This document shows positions 20,268-28,983 of a DNA stretch of 64,000 bases, piece by piece. The DNA comes from Kordia sp039026955. GTDB taxonomy: Bacteria; Bacteroidota; Bacteroidia; Flavobacteriales; Flavobacteriaceae. A program made the translations under genes and the position numbers. Location: the NCBI GenBank assembly GCA_039026955.1, contig JBCCLH010000009.1, forward strand, positions 83,056 to 147,055. The letters run 5' to 3'. Positions within the stretch are counted from its first letter, which is position 1; every line of letters begins with the position of its first letter. The notes below the pieces were generated by a model. The model was not told the origin of the DNA. It saw only the letters and a program-made list of their open reading frames with translations, and did no database searches.

Positions 20268-20326
20268 TGCACCCCATTCTGCACCCCGTAATTTCTTTTG
20301 AAAACTAGAAAAACTTTTTACTATTG
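20268..20326 (+). promoter_or_regulatory. Operator-promoter P2: TGCACCCC direct repeat plus -7 box
   Basis: Half-sites TGCACCCC lie at 20268-20275 and 20280-20287 (12-bp period), and the -7-like box TACTATTG at 20319-20326, again 39 nt after the start of the second half-site. A TTTG that could serve as -33 box is at 20297-20300. The micro-ORF ATG is 36 nt after the box start, as at P1. Confidence 0.7.
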
Positions 20327-20354
20327 CTTCATCATTAATTGATGGAATTATCTA

Positions 20355-20513
20355 ATGAAAAAGCTACGATCTTTTATTCAAAATATATGTTCAAGAAGGA
20401 AAACAAAAATAACTTCTATGGAAGAGTTAAAGTCTAAAACTGAACAAATGAAAGCTGAATTAGAATCGCTGTCAGAATTTGAAAATTTTTTAAAAGAACT
20501 GAATAAGAAATAA
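20355..20513 (+). CDS. Micro-ORF coiled-coil protein, 52 aa (type I)
   Basis: Its sequence starts MKKLRSFIQNICSRRKTK and continues SMEELKSKTEQMKAELESLS, then EFENFLKELNKK. It is the sister of the 53-residue ORF at 11445, with the same basic/aromatic start and the same acidic-basic helix. It ends 19 bp before the LRR2 start and starts 28 bp after the -7-like box, so it is the first cistron of a three-gene unit (micro-ORF, LRR2, T9SS protein). Function unknown. Confidence 0.75.
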   Translation: MKKLRSFIQNICSRRKTKITSMEELKSKTEQMKAELESLSEFENFLKELNKK

Positions 20514-20532
20514 TAACCTATCACCTAACGAC

Positions 20533-23500
20533 ATGAAAAGAACTATACTCTTTATTTTACTTTGCGCTGTCACATTCGTTTTTGGGCAGAACAAACAACT
20601 TTTTGAAGGAACGAAATTTGCTGGAATACTCACAGCAAGTACTATGAGTGCAATCGAGTTTAAAGCGAATACTGCACAGTTTTCGTATACTGCCATTCCT
20701 GATGCCAATTTTGAAGCCGCTTTAGTTGCTTTGGGAATTGATACGGTGGCGAATGATGGACAAGTGCTTACCGCAGATATACAAGGAATCACTACGCTAA
20801 ACCTCAATAATCAATCTATTAGTGATTTGACAGGAATCGAAGATTTTGTAGCGTTAACCTACTTAAATGTAGATACTAACAATTTAACTGCATTGGATAT
20901 ATCAAACAATACCAATCTTCAAACGCTGATTGTAAACAATAACAGTTTAACTGAATTAGAAGTAATCAATAATATAGCTTTGACAAATATTCAAGCTAGT
21001 AATAATCAATTAAGTACTTTGGAAGTAGACACCAATGTATTGCTAACAAGTCTGACTTTATCACTCAATCCGTTGGCTAATATTGATGTTTCAAATAATA
21101 TGCTTCTTGAACAACTCAATGTGAGCGATACAGGTTTAACATCGTTGGAAATTACCAATAATCTAAATTTAGGATATGTATATGCACAGGACAATGCGTT
21201 GACAAGTTTAGATATTTCACAAAATAGCTTGCTTCAAATACTTAATGTACAAAACAATAATCTTACAGCAATAAATACTTCAAACAATCCATTATTGACA
21301 CAATTGCTTGTTGATTTCAACCAATTGACTTCATTAGATGTTTCTTCCAATATAGCATTAGCTAGAATAGAATGTTCTAATAACAATTTGAGCACGCTAA
21401 ATGTAAAAAATGGAAACAATACTGCCATTCCAACTGCTGTTTTCAACGCAAGTGGAAATCCATTACTTACCTGTATAGCTGTAGATGATGCGACATATAG
21501 CAACGCAACTTGGACGAATATAGACTCAGGAATGTTTTTTAGTTCATACGATTGTCGCTTTACTGCTATTCCAGATGCAAATTTTGAAGCTGCGTTAGAT
21601 ACATTAGGCTACGATGATATTACAGGAGATGGACAAGTGCCTACCGCATTAATTGAAGTTGTTACAAGCCTTGACGTCTCAATAGAAGGAATTGATTCTA
21701 TGACAGGAATTGAGGACTTTACAGCTTTGGAAACCTTAAACTGTAGCGTAAATCCTTTTGAAACTTTAGATATTTCAAGCAATACACAATTAAAAACACT
21801 CATTAGCAGTGGTGGTCGTTTGAATGCAATTGATGTCACGAACAATCCGCTATTAGAAGTATTAGATATTTCAGAAAATGATGACATTGCCATACTTGAT
21901 CTTACTAACAATACAATACTCAAGGAGTTGACGTGTAATAATAATTCGCTAACAAACTTAGATGTTAGTACAAATACTGCATTGGAAATCTTAATTGTCA
22001 ACGAAAATAATTTAGCGTCTTTAGATTTGACTTTGAATACTTCCTTAGTACAACTAGACGCAAGAAACAACAGTTTAGCTTCTTTAGATATTCAAAATGG
22101 AAATAATACCAACGTTACTTTATTTGATGTTCGATCAAACAGCAATTTGTTCTGTATCAATGTAGATGATGTTGCCTACAGTACTACCAATTGGACCAAT
22201 ATAAGTTCGGGAATGGTGTTTAGTGACGATGGTTGTCGCTATACACAAATTCCTGATGCTACATTTGAAGCTGAATTAGAAGCTTTGGGTTATGATGATG
22301 TTTCTGGCGACGGTCAAGTGCCCACGGGATTGATTGAAGTTGTAACTAGCTTAAATTTAGATAACAAAGGGATAAATGATGCAACAGGAATTGAAGATTT
22401 TACAGCATTGACAAACTTAAATCTTAGAAGAAACAATTTGACAACAATAAATGTAAGTCAAAATGTATTGTTGGAAAGTTTAAATGTAGCGCAAAATAAT
22501 CTTAATGCTATTGATATAACTAGTAATACATTGTTAGATACTGTAAATCTTTTTAATAATAATCTTACTACGCTTGATATATCCAATAATACAGCTTTGG
22601 AAATTGTAAATTTAGAATCAAATGCAGGATTAACAAGCCTAGATACTAGTAATAATTTAGTATTAAAGCAATTGAGAATATTTAGTACAGATATTGCTGC
22701 ATTAGATATAAGTACCAATACTGAATTAAAAATACTGTATGCATACGACATACCGCTTGGTACTATTGATGTATCTACTAATCCAGCTTTGGAACAACTA
22801 CGCGTAAATAATACAAACGTTACTGTATTAGACGTAAGCAATAATACTAACCTTGTAAGTCTACGTGTGAATGATACAGGTATTCAAACCTTAGATTTGA
22901 GCAATCAAAGTGCGTTAACGGTTTTATTTGCGCACGACACAAGTTTAAGCTTTCTTAATGTACAAAACGGGAACAATATCAATGTGGGTACATTTAGAGC
23001 GGAAAACAATCCAAATTTAAGCTGTATTTTAGTAGATGTTCCCGCGTTTAGTACTACAAATTGGACAGATGTAGATGCAGGTGTAACCTTTAGTGATACT
23101 TTTTGTCGTTACACCACAATTCCAGATACCAATTTTGAAGCAGCATTAAATACATTAGGGTATGACGATATCGCTAATGACGGACAAGTACCTACAACTT
23201 TGATTGAAGTAGTAACCACATTAGATGTTAGTAATCAAAATATTGGGGATTTAACAGGAATTGAAGATTTTACTGCACTTGTAGATTTAAACGTTGATAC
23301 CAATGCTTTAATCAGTTTAGATGTGAGTAACAATACCAATCTTGAAACCTTAGTATTCAATACCAATCAATTGACTAGTCTAAATTTAGGAACAAATACT
23401 AATCTTGATCATTTAGAAGGGAAGTTCAATCTATTAACAAGCATTGATGTAAGTAACACACCAAATATTACGTTCTTAAATTTAAGAGATAATTTATTAA

Positions 23501-26500
23501 CTTCGGTAGATATCTCTCAAAATACACTAGTAGAAACTATAAATTTTAGAGAGTGTGCCAATCTTGCGAGTCTTGATATTAGTGCTAATGTAAATGCAAT
23601 CACAGTGAATCTTCAAGATACTCCATTAAGTACACTAGATGTGTCTTACAATCCACTTATTGAAACATTAATCATAGAACGTACGAATATCAACTCTTTA
23701 GATGTGTCTAATTTATCCGTATTATCACAATTGAGAATCGGTGAAAACAATTTTACAGCATTGGATGTATCCAACAATCCCGCGTTGGTACGATTGGAAT
23801 GTGAAGACAACAATCTTACCTATTTAAATGTTAAGAATGGGAACAATACCAATATACCGAATGCTGATTTTATTGCTACAGGAAACCCGAATTTAACTTG
23901 TATTTTGGTAGATGATGTTACATGGAGCACGACCAATTGGACTAATATTGATCCTACCACTAGTTTTAGCAATACCTATTGCCGCTACACCGCCATTCCT
24001 GATGCTGTTTTTGAGGCGCGATTGGAAACTTTAGGCTACGATGATATTTCGGGTGATGGACAAGTGCCAACCGCATTGATTGAAGGCGTTACGGATTTAT
24101 TTGTAACCTCACTCAGTTTGAATGATATCACAGGAATTGAAGACTTTATAGCACTCGAAAACTTCACCTGTTCTGGAACGAGTGTATCAAGCATGGATCT
24201 TTCTAATAATACGCAATTACGTACTGCTAGCTTAGCAAATAATAATATTAATAGTTTCAATATTTCCAATGCACCTGCGTTAGAAGAACTTAATTTGAGA
24301 GGAAATAACCTAACTACTATTGATGTTACAAACAATACAGCGCTTTTAGAATTAAACCTTTCTGGAAACAACATTAGCACTATAAATCTTTCAAATAATA
24401 CAGTTTTAAAAGAATTGGAGCTTTCAGGTAACGACCTAACAACTTTAGACATTTCGACAAATACGGCTTTAACAAACTTAAATATTGAAGGTTTAAACAT
24501 TACAGCGTTAGACGTAAGTACAAATACACTCCTTGAGGAATTTATTTTTTCATATACAGCTTTAATAAGTCTTGATCTTAGTAACAATGTTAGTTTAACA
24601 TATTTAGAATGTATTGAATCCAACCAACTCACAGCGCTAGATTTGAGCACTTTAGCGTTATTAGAAGATCTTTATTTAACGGATAATGCACTATTGAGTG
24701 AATTAAATGTAAAAAATGGCAATAATACAGAAATTTCAACTTTTGAAGTAATAGGCGCTCCTAATTTAACGTGTATCTTAGTGGATGATGCCACATACAG
24801 TACTGCAAACTGGACGGATGTGGATGCAACGGTAACTTTTAGAGATGGTGATTATTGTCGTTACACAGCCATTCCAGATGCTATCTTTGAAGCGGAACTT
24901 GAAGCGTTGGGATATGATGACATTTCAGGCGATGGACAAGTACCTACTGCATTAATTGAAGTTGTGACGTCTCTCGGTTTAAACAATTTGAATATCAATG
25001 ATTTAACAGGAATAGAAGATTTTGCGGCATTAGAAACCTTAAACGCTAGAGGAAATAACCTAACAGCTATAGATGTAAGTCAAAATTCACTGTTAAGATC
25101 ATTATACATCAACAGTAATAGTTTATCTACTATTGATCTATCTAATAATGCAGCATTACGAAACTTAAATATTGGTTCTAATGGTATTTCTACATTAGAT
25201 CTGTCAAATAATCTCGAACTTCGAAATTTATATGTTCAATTAAACACTGGATTACTTAGTTTAGACCTCAGTAACAATCTTGAATTAAGAGAATTATATG
25301 CGTATTCTTCAAATCTTACGCAATTAGATCTTAGTGTAAATACCGAACTTAGATTATTGTCAATATATAGATCCGCGATTACTTCCATAGATCTAACCAA
25401 TAATGTAAACTTAACCGCATTACGTGTAGATGAAACAAACTTTACAGCGTTAGATCTGACAAATAATTTAAATATTGAAACACTACGTATCAATGATACA
25501 AATATTGAAAGCCTTGATTTAAGTGATAAAACTGCTTTTAGAAGTCTTTTGGCACACGATACAAGTCTGAATTATCTAAATGTACAAAATGGAAACAATA
25601 CCAATGTAGGAACGTTTAGACTAGAAAACAATCCAAATTTAACATGTGTACTCGTAGACGATGTTGCTTACAGTACCGCCAATTGGACAGATATTGATAC
25701 TGGTTTGATATTCTCAGATACTTATTGCCGCTACACCGCCATTCCAGACGCAAACTTTGAAGCACGTTTAGAAGCTTTAGGATATGATGATATTTCTAGT
25801 GACGGACAAGTGCCCACTGCTTTAATTGAAGTCGTAACAACTTTAGATATCAATTCGCAAGGTATAGCAGATATAACAGGAATTGAAGACTTTATCGCAT
25901 TGACAAACTTCGATGTTTCTAATAACATGATTGGAAGTTTGGATATGTCCAACAGTCCAAATTTAGCATCACTAGAAGCCAACGAATGCGGACTAACAAG
26001 TCTAGACATTTCTCAAAACACAGCATTATTTAGCCTGTCAGCACATTCCAATCAATTGACAAGTTTAAATACAACCAATAACACAGGATTGGAAAGCATC
26101 ACTCTCTACGGGAATTTGCTCACTGCTGTAGATTTTACCACGAATACCGCATTGGATTATGTAGATGTATTTCAAAATCAATTAACAGCGCTCGATCTTC
26201 GTACCAATACAGATGTGGAAGTCTTATTCTGTGATGACAACAATATTACAGACTTAGATTTGAGTCTAAACTCAAAATTGGAGACAATTTCATGTAGTGG
26301 TAATGAATTAATAAGTCTAAATATACAAAACGGAAACAACACCGCAATTACTTCGTTTGATGCGCTTAACAATGATGATTTGTACTGCATTTTGGTAGAT
26401 GATGAAGCGTACAGCAACACAAATTGGACCAACAAAGATGCACAGGCTAACTACAACGAAACAAGTTGTGATTTTGTAATAGTCGATGTAGATGTGTTCT

Positions 26501-27264
26501 TACAAGGAGCCTTAATCAATCCGAATACCGGAGAAGAAACCTTAATGCGTGATGATTTAAGAGCAAATGGAGGAAGTTACGGTACAACATCTCCGTACGG
26601 TGATGGCGCAATGATTAGTGAGAACGTTGGTTTAAATATAACAGGCAATAATGCCACAGTAGATTGGATTTGGGTAGAATTGCGCGATGCTGACTCACCA
26701 ACGACAATCATCGCAGGACAATCAGGAATCTTACAACGTGATGGAGATATCGTAGATACTTCTGATGATGCCAATCCGTTAACTTTTGAAAATGTCCCTG
26801 CTGGAGATTATTTCATTGTAGTAAAACATAGAAACCACTTAGGAATCATGTCTGCAAGCGCAATTTCATTAAAGCAAGTATCTTCAACAATTGACTTTAC
26901 AGATGCTACCAACGAAATCACATACGGAAGCAATGCGCAAACTGCTTTCGGAATGCCAACAGACGTTATAGCGATGTGGGCAGGAAATGTAAATGGTGAT
27001 ACTGTCGTGCAATATTCAGGAGTAAGTCCTGATACGCCAGACATTCTATCAAAAGTACTCAACGATGCTGGAAACTTCTTGAATTTCCCAACCTATATCG
27101 TAAGTGGTTACAATCCAGACGATGTCAATTTAGATGGAAACACACAATACTCAGGAACCAATCCTGATACGCCATTCATCTTACAAAATGTACTAGCACA
27201 TCCTGGAAACTTTCTAAACTTTAGCACCTATCAAATTATAGAACAATTACCTGACAACGAATAA
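20533..27264 (+). CDS. Giant secreted LRR protein 2, seven modules
   Basis: This 2243-residue protein has a signal peptide (MKRTILFILLCAVTFVFGQ) and seven modules from about residue 52 to 1978. Each has the IPDxxFE opening, the DxxxDGQVPT loop, DLTGIEDF, a run of LxxLDxSxNxxL repeats and the CILVDD...TNWT...C cap. The C-terminal region (about 1979-2243) matches LRR1: LMRDDLRANGGSYG, VDWIWVELRDAD, KHRNHLGIMSASAIS, GNVNGDTVVQYSG, DVNLDGNTQYSG. The first module (ALGIDTV, DGQVLTADIQG) and the last module are nearly identical to those of LRR1, pointing to recent duplication or gene conversion. It is followed after 11 bp by the T9SS protein at 27276, so the two are probably co-transcribed and co-secreted. 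Confidence 0.9.
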   Translation: MKRTILFILLCAVTFVFGQNKQLFEGTKFAGILTASTMSAIEFKANTAQFSYTAIPDANFEAALVALGIDTVANDGQVLTADIQGITTLNLNNQSISDLTGIEDFVALTYLNVDTNNLTALDISNNTNLQTLIVNNNSLTELEVINNIALTNIQASNNQLSTLEVDTNVLLTSLTLSLNPLANIDVSNNMLLEQLNVSDTGLTSLEITNNLNLGYVYAQDNALTSLDISQNSLLQILNVQNNNLTAINTSNNPLLTQLLVDFNQLTSLDVSSNIALARIECSNNNLSTLNVKNGNNTAIPTAVFNASGNPLLTCIAVDDATYSNATWTNIDSGMFFSSYDCRFTAIPDANFEAALDTLGYDDITGDGQVPTALIEVVTSLDVSIEGIDSMTGIEDFTALETLNCSVNPFETLDISSNTQLKTLISSGGRLNAIDVTNNPLLEVLDISENDDIAILDLTNNTILKELTCNNNSLTNLDVSTNTALEILIVNENNLASLDLTLNTSLVQLDARNNSLASLDIQNGNNTNVTLFDVRSNSNLFCINVDDVAYSTTNWTNISSGMVFSDDGCRYTQIPDATFEAELEALGYDDVSGDGQVPTGLIEVVTSLNLDNKGINDATGIEDFTALTNLNLRRNNLTTINVSQNVLLESLNVAQNNLNAIDITSNTLLDTVNLFNNNLTTLDISNNTALEIVNLESNAGLTSLDTSNNLVLKQLRIFSTDIAALDISTNTELKILYAYDIPLGTIDVSTNPALEQLRVNNTNVTVLDVSNNTNLVSLRVNDTGIQTLDLSNQSALTVLFAHDTSLSFLNVQNGNNINVGTFRAENNPNLSCILVDVPAFSTTNWTDVDAGVTFSDTFCRYTTIPDTNFEAALNTLGYDDIANDGQVPTTLIEVVTTLDVSNQNIGDLTGIEDFTALVDLNVDTNALISLDVSNNTNLETLVFNTNQLTSLNLGTNTNLDHLEGKFNLLTSIDVSNTPNITFLNLRDNLLTSVDISQNTLVETINFRECANLASLDISANVNAITVNLQDTPLSTLDVSYNPLIETLIIERTNINSLDVSNLSVLSQLRIGENNFTALDVSNNPALVRLECEDNNLTYLNVKNGNNTNIPNADFIATGNPNLTCILVDDVTWSTTNWTNIDPTTSFSNTYCRYTAIPDAVFEARLETLGYDDISGDGQVPTALIEGVTDLFVTSLSLNDITGIEDFIALENFTCSGTSVSSMDLSNNTQLRTASLANNNINSFNISNAPALEELNLRGNNLTTIDVTNNTALLELNLSGNNISTINLSNNTVLKELELSGNDLTTLDISTNTALTNLNIEGLNITALDVSTNTLLEEFIFSYTALISLDLSNNVSLTYLECIESNQLTALDLSTLALLEDLYLTDNALLSELNVKNGNNTEISTFEVIGAPNLTCILVDDATYSTANWTDVDATVTFRDGDYCRYTAIPDAIFEAELEALGYDDISGDGQVPTALIEVVTSLGLNNLNINDLTGIEDFAALETLNARGNNLTAIDVSQNSLLRSLYINSNSLSTIDLSNNAALRNLNIGSNGISTLDLSNNLELRNLYVQLNTGLLSLDLSNNLELRELYAYSSNLTQLDLSVNTELRLLSIYRSAITSIDLTNNVNLTALRVDETNFTALDLTNNLNIETLRINDTNIESLDLSDKTAFRSLLAHDTSLNYLNVQNGNNTNVGTFRLENNPNLTCVLVDDVAYSTANWTDIDTGLIFSDTYCRYTAIPDANFEARLEALGYDDISSDGQVPTALIEVVTTLDINSQGIADITGIEDFIALTNFDVSNNMIGSLDMSNSPNLASLEANECGLTSLDISQNTALFSLSAHSNQLTSLNTTNNTGLESITLYGNLLTAVDFTTNTALDYVDVFQNQLTALDLRTNTDVEVLFCDDNNITDLDLSLNSKLETISCSGNELISLNIQNGNNTAITSFDALNNDDLYCILVDDEAYSNTNWTNKDAQANYNETSCDFVIVDVDVFLQGALINPNTGEETLMRDDLRANGGSYGTTSPYGDGAMISENVGLNITGNNATVDWIWVELRDADSPTTIIAGQSGILQRDGDIVDTSDDANPLTFENVPAGDYFIVVKHRNHLGIMSASAISLKQVSSTIDFTDATNEITYGSNAQTAFGMPTDVIAMWAGNVNGDTVVQYSGVSPDTPDILSKVLNDAGNFLNFPTYIVSGYNPDDVNLDGNTQYSGTNPDTPFILQNVLAHPGNFLNFSTYQIIEQLPDNE

Positions 27265-27275
27265 AAAACACAATC

Positions 27276-28094
27276 ATGAATACACAAAAACTAACAACAA
27301 AACTTCTAGCGATCTTTGCATTTTTAACATTTCAAGCAAATGCGCAAGATGGATATACCTACACCTTAATTGACAACGGTGCATACAATTACACAATTGC
27401 TGCCGTTCCAAATGCGAGTTCAAATAATTTCCCAACCTCAGTGCAAAGCTACGGTTTCACCATCATCCTACCAGATGGTGTTACCGCTAGCCTTACTTCT
27501 TCTTTAGGTGGAGCAGGTTCAGCAACCTTCTTTGATGGAAACGATATAGGACAAGCTGCTATTGACGGATATCTAATTACAGAAACCTTGGGAAGCCCAG
27601 CAGCTTTGGCGGCGCCTTCTTCAGGAACAAATTCAAACATTGTAACGCTTCAAATAAATGATGCTCCAACAACAGGAACGATGTATATCTTGGAGAATAA
27701 CTCCGCATTAGCCACTACTGTAACACCACTAAAAAGTTTTATGCAGGCTGATATGGTAGACAATAGTGTGGCACAATTCGTAAATGTCGTAGATCCAAAT
27801 GCTGCAGCGGTTTCAGGAATGTCATCCTTTGACTTTTCTACACTTTCCGTAGCAGAATCTAACGAATTGGCAGAACTTTCCATCTATCCAAATCCTGTAA
27901 AAGATGTCATACACATTACAAATACTGACACTAAATTACTAAAAGCAGAAATTTACAATATAAATGGGCAGTTGGTACTTTCTAAAGAATATAGTGTAAA
28001 CACGATCAACATAAGTAATTTACAAAGTGGAATATACATGCTAAAACTCTACTCTGAAAATGCACAAAAAACAATCAAGCTCATTAAGGATTAG
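27276..28094 (+). CDS. Secreted T9SS type A protein, 272 aa, LRR partner candidate
   Basis: The signal peptide ends near FQANAQ|DG. A beta-rich domain (about 25-200) contains YTLIDNGAYNYTI, SVQSYGFTIILPDGVTASL, DGYLITETLGSP and MYILENNSALATTVTPLKSF. A T9SS type A sorting tail follows (about 203-272: LSIYPNPVKDVIHI, EIYNINGQLVLSKE, LQSGIYMLKLYSENAQKTIK). A paralog of equal length lies at 63006, also next to an LRR gene. It is 11 bp behind LRR2 and followed by a good terminator. Because the LRR proteins have dockerin-like ends but no T9SS tail, this protein may be their surface anchor or partner; that is inference. The beta domain resembles a cohesin-type sandwich only in general outline. Confidence 0.8.
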   Translation: MNTQKLTTKLLAIFAFLTFQANAQDGYTYTLIDNGAYNYTIAAVPNASSNNFPTSVQSYGFTIILPDGVTASLTSSLGGAGSATFFDGNDIGQAAIDGYLITETLGSPAALAAPSSGTNSNIVTLQINDAPTTGTMYILENNSALATTVTPLKSFMQADMVDNSVAQFVNVVDPNAAAVSGMSSFDFSTLSVAESNELAELSIYPNPVKDVIHITNTDTKLLKAEIYNINGQLVLSKEYSVNTINISNLQSGIYMLKLYSENAQKTIKLIKD

Positions 28095-28186
28095 TAAAAC
28101 TTCTTAAAACATCAAAAAGAAACTACTATCACTGGCATCTGAATACAATACTAGATATATTGATGGTTAGTTTATTTTAAATGGTT

Positions 28187-28216
28187 GAAAGATGGGGTAG
28201 TTCCCATCTTTCTTTT
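28187..28216 (+). terminator. Rho-independent terminator of the LRR2 operon
   Basis: GAAAGATGGG (28187-28196) pairs with CCCATCTTTC (28203-28212) around a 6-nt loop, followed by TTTT. It lies 92 bp after the stop of the T9SS gene. Confidence 0.8.
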
Positions 28217-28379
28217 CAACATCATTTGTAATAAGATTTGTCTATGTTAAAATCAATAATGTATGTATTTGAATAGTCTTTGGCTAAAGACGCTACAATA
28301 GCTCTTAAATAGTTAAAACGCTTGTATTCAGAGAAAAGACAAAAAATAATAAAAATAATATCAGTATACATTTAGTTTA

Positions 28380-28478
28380 GTTAACGAAGGTTATGGTTGT
28401 AGTCTAACACAGGGCAATTAGACGTTGGGGACAACGCATAATCAAAACGCCATCTTATTTGCTGAGATGGCGTTTTTT
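28380..28478 (+). ncRNA. Candidate structured small RNA, about 100 nt
   Basis: A -7 box TACATTTA at 28367-28374 predicts transcription from about 28380. The interval holds no plausible ORF but three consecutive stem-loops. They are GTCTAA (28402-28407) with TTAGAC (28418-28423); GTTG (28424-28427) with CAAC (28432-28435) closing a GGGA (GNRA-type) tetraloop; and AACGCCATCT (28446-28455) with AGATGGCGTT (28465-28474) running into six Ts. The last is a textbook intrinsic terminator with no gene just upstream to terminate, since the LRR2 operon has its own at 28187. No known RNA family is recognised. Confidence 0.5.
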
Positions 28479-28528
28479 AATTTAGATAATGTGTTAATTT
28501 GAAAATATATCAATTGTACTATCTCTTT

Positions 28529-28624
28529 GTCATTCCTGCAACTTGTACTGAGCTTATCGAAGTAAGGCAGGAATCCATGCAGATTTCGATACAGAATTTC
28601 TCCAGAATTTCACTCAATCTGACG
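28529..28624. repeat. Dispersed intergenic repeat (GTCATTCCTGC type)
   Basis: It begins TGTCATTCCTGCAACTTG and ends CACTCAATCTGACG. Inside, ATTCCTGC pairs with GCAGGAAT and TACTGAGCTTATCGAAGTA is of the kind dispersed in many flavobacterial genomes. The 61-residue ORF across it (28499-28684) reads through this repeat and is not a gene. Confidence 0.55.
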
Positions 28625-28689
28625 TTTGGTTTTCAAATTCAAGTTCAACTTCAATTTCGATTTCACAACCGTCACTTCGAGTGATTTTC

Positions 28690-28840
28690 TGTCATGTCGA
28701 GCATTATCGTAGATACCGAGCATAGCTCACGAGATAGACAGAAAATTGTATCGGAGAAGTACTTTGATATCACTTATAAACAGTATACATCCAAGTAGAT
28801 CTCGATACAAAATTCCTCCAGAATTTCACTCAATCGGACA
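28690..28840. repeat. Dispersed TGTCA repeat
   Basis: TGTCATGTCGAGCATTATCG begins a copy of the same family as 1079-1175 and 19856-19996. Its end, CTCCAGAATTTCACTCAATC then GGACA, is shared with the neighbouring element at 28529-28624, so the two look like a composite. Nothing coding is seen between 28841 and 28950. Confidence 0.5.
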
Positions 28841-28954
28841 TTTAAAAAGTCGAAAGAGATGAGTCGTGGTAGATTTAGCAATTCAGAAAAAAATACAATT
28901 TCATAACCTTCTGTTGCAAACTTCAAAACTAGCAATGCTTTCTATGAAATTCAG

Positions 28955-28962
28955 TACATTTG
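28955..28962 (+). promoter_or_regulatory. -7 box for the 7TM-HTH regulator
   Basis: TACATTTG is a perfect TAnnTTTG box 21 bp before the ATG at 28984. The homologous TACATTTG precedes the broken paralog at 36027-36034. No TGCACCCC repeat is present upstream. Confidence 0.55.
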
Positions 28963-28983
28963 AAAAAATGATAGTTTTGATTA

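Noticed and set aside
28499..28684. 61-residue plus-strand ORF after the candidate small RNA
   Set aside because: It reads through dispersed palindromic repeat DNA (28529-28624) and has no protein-like composition.
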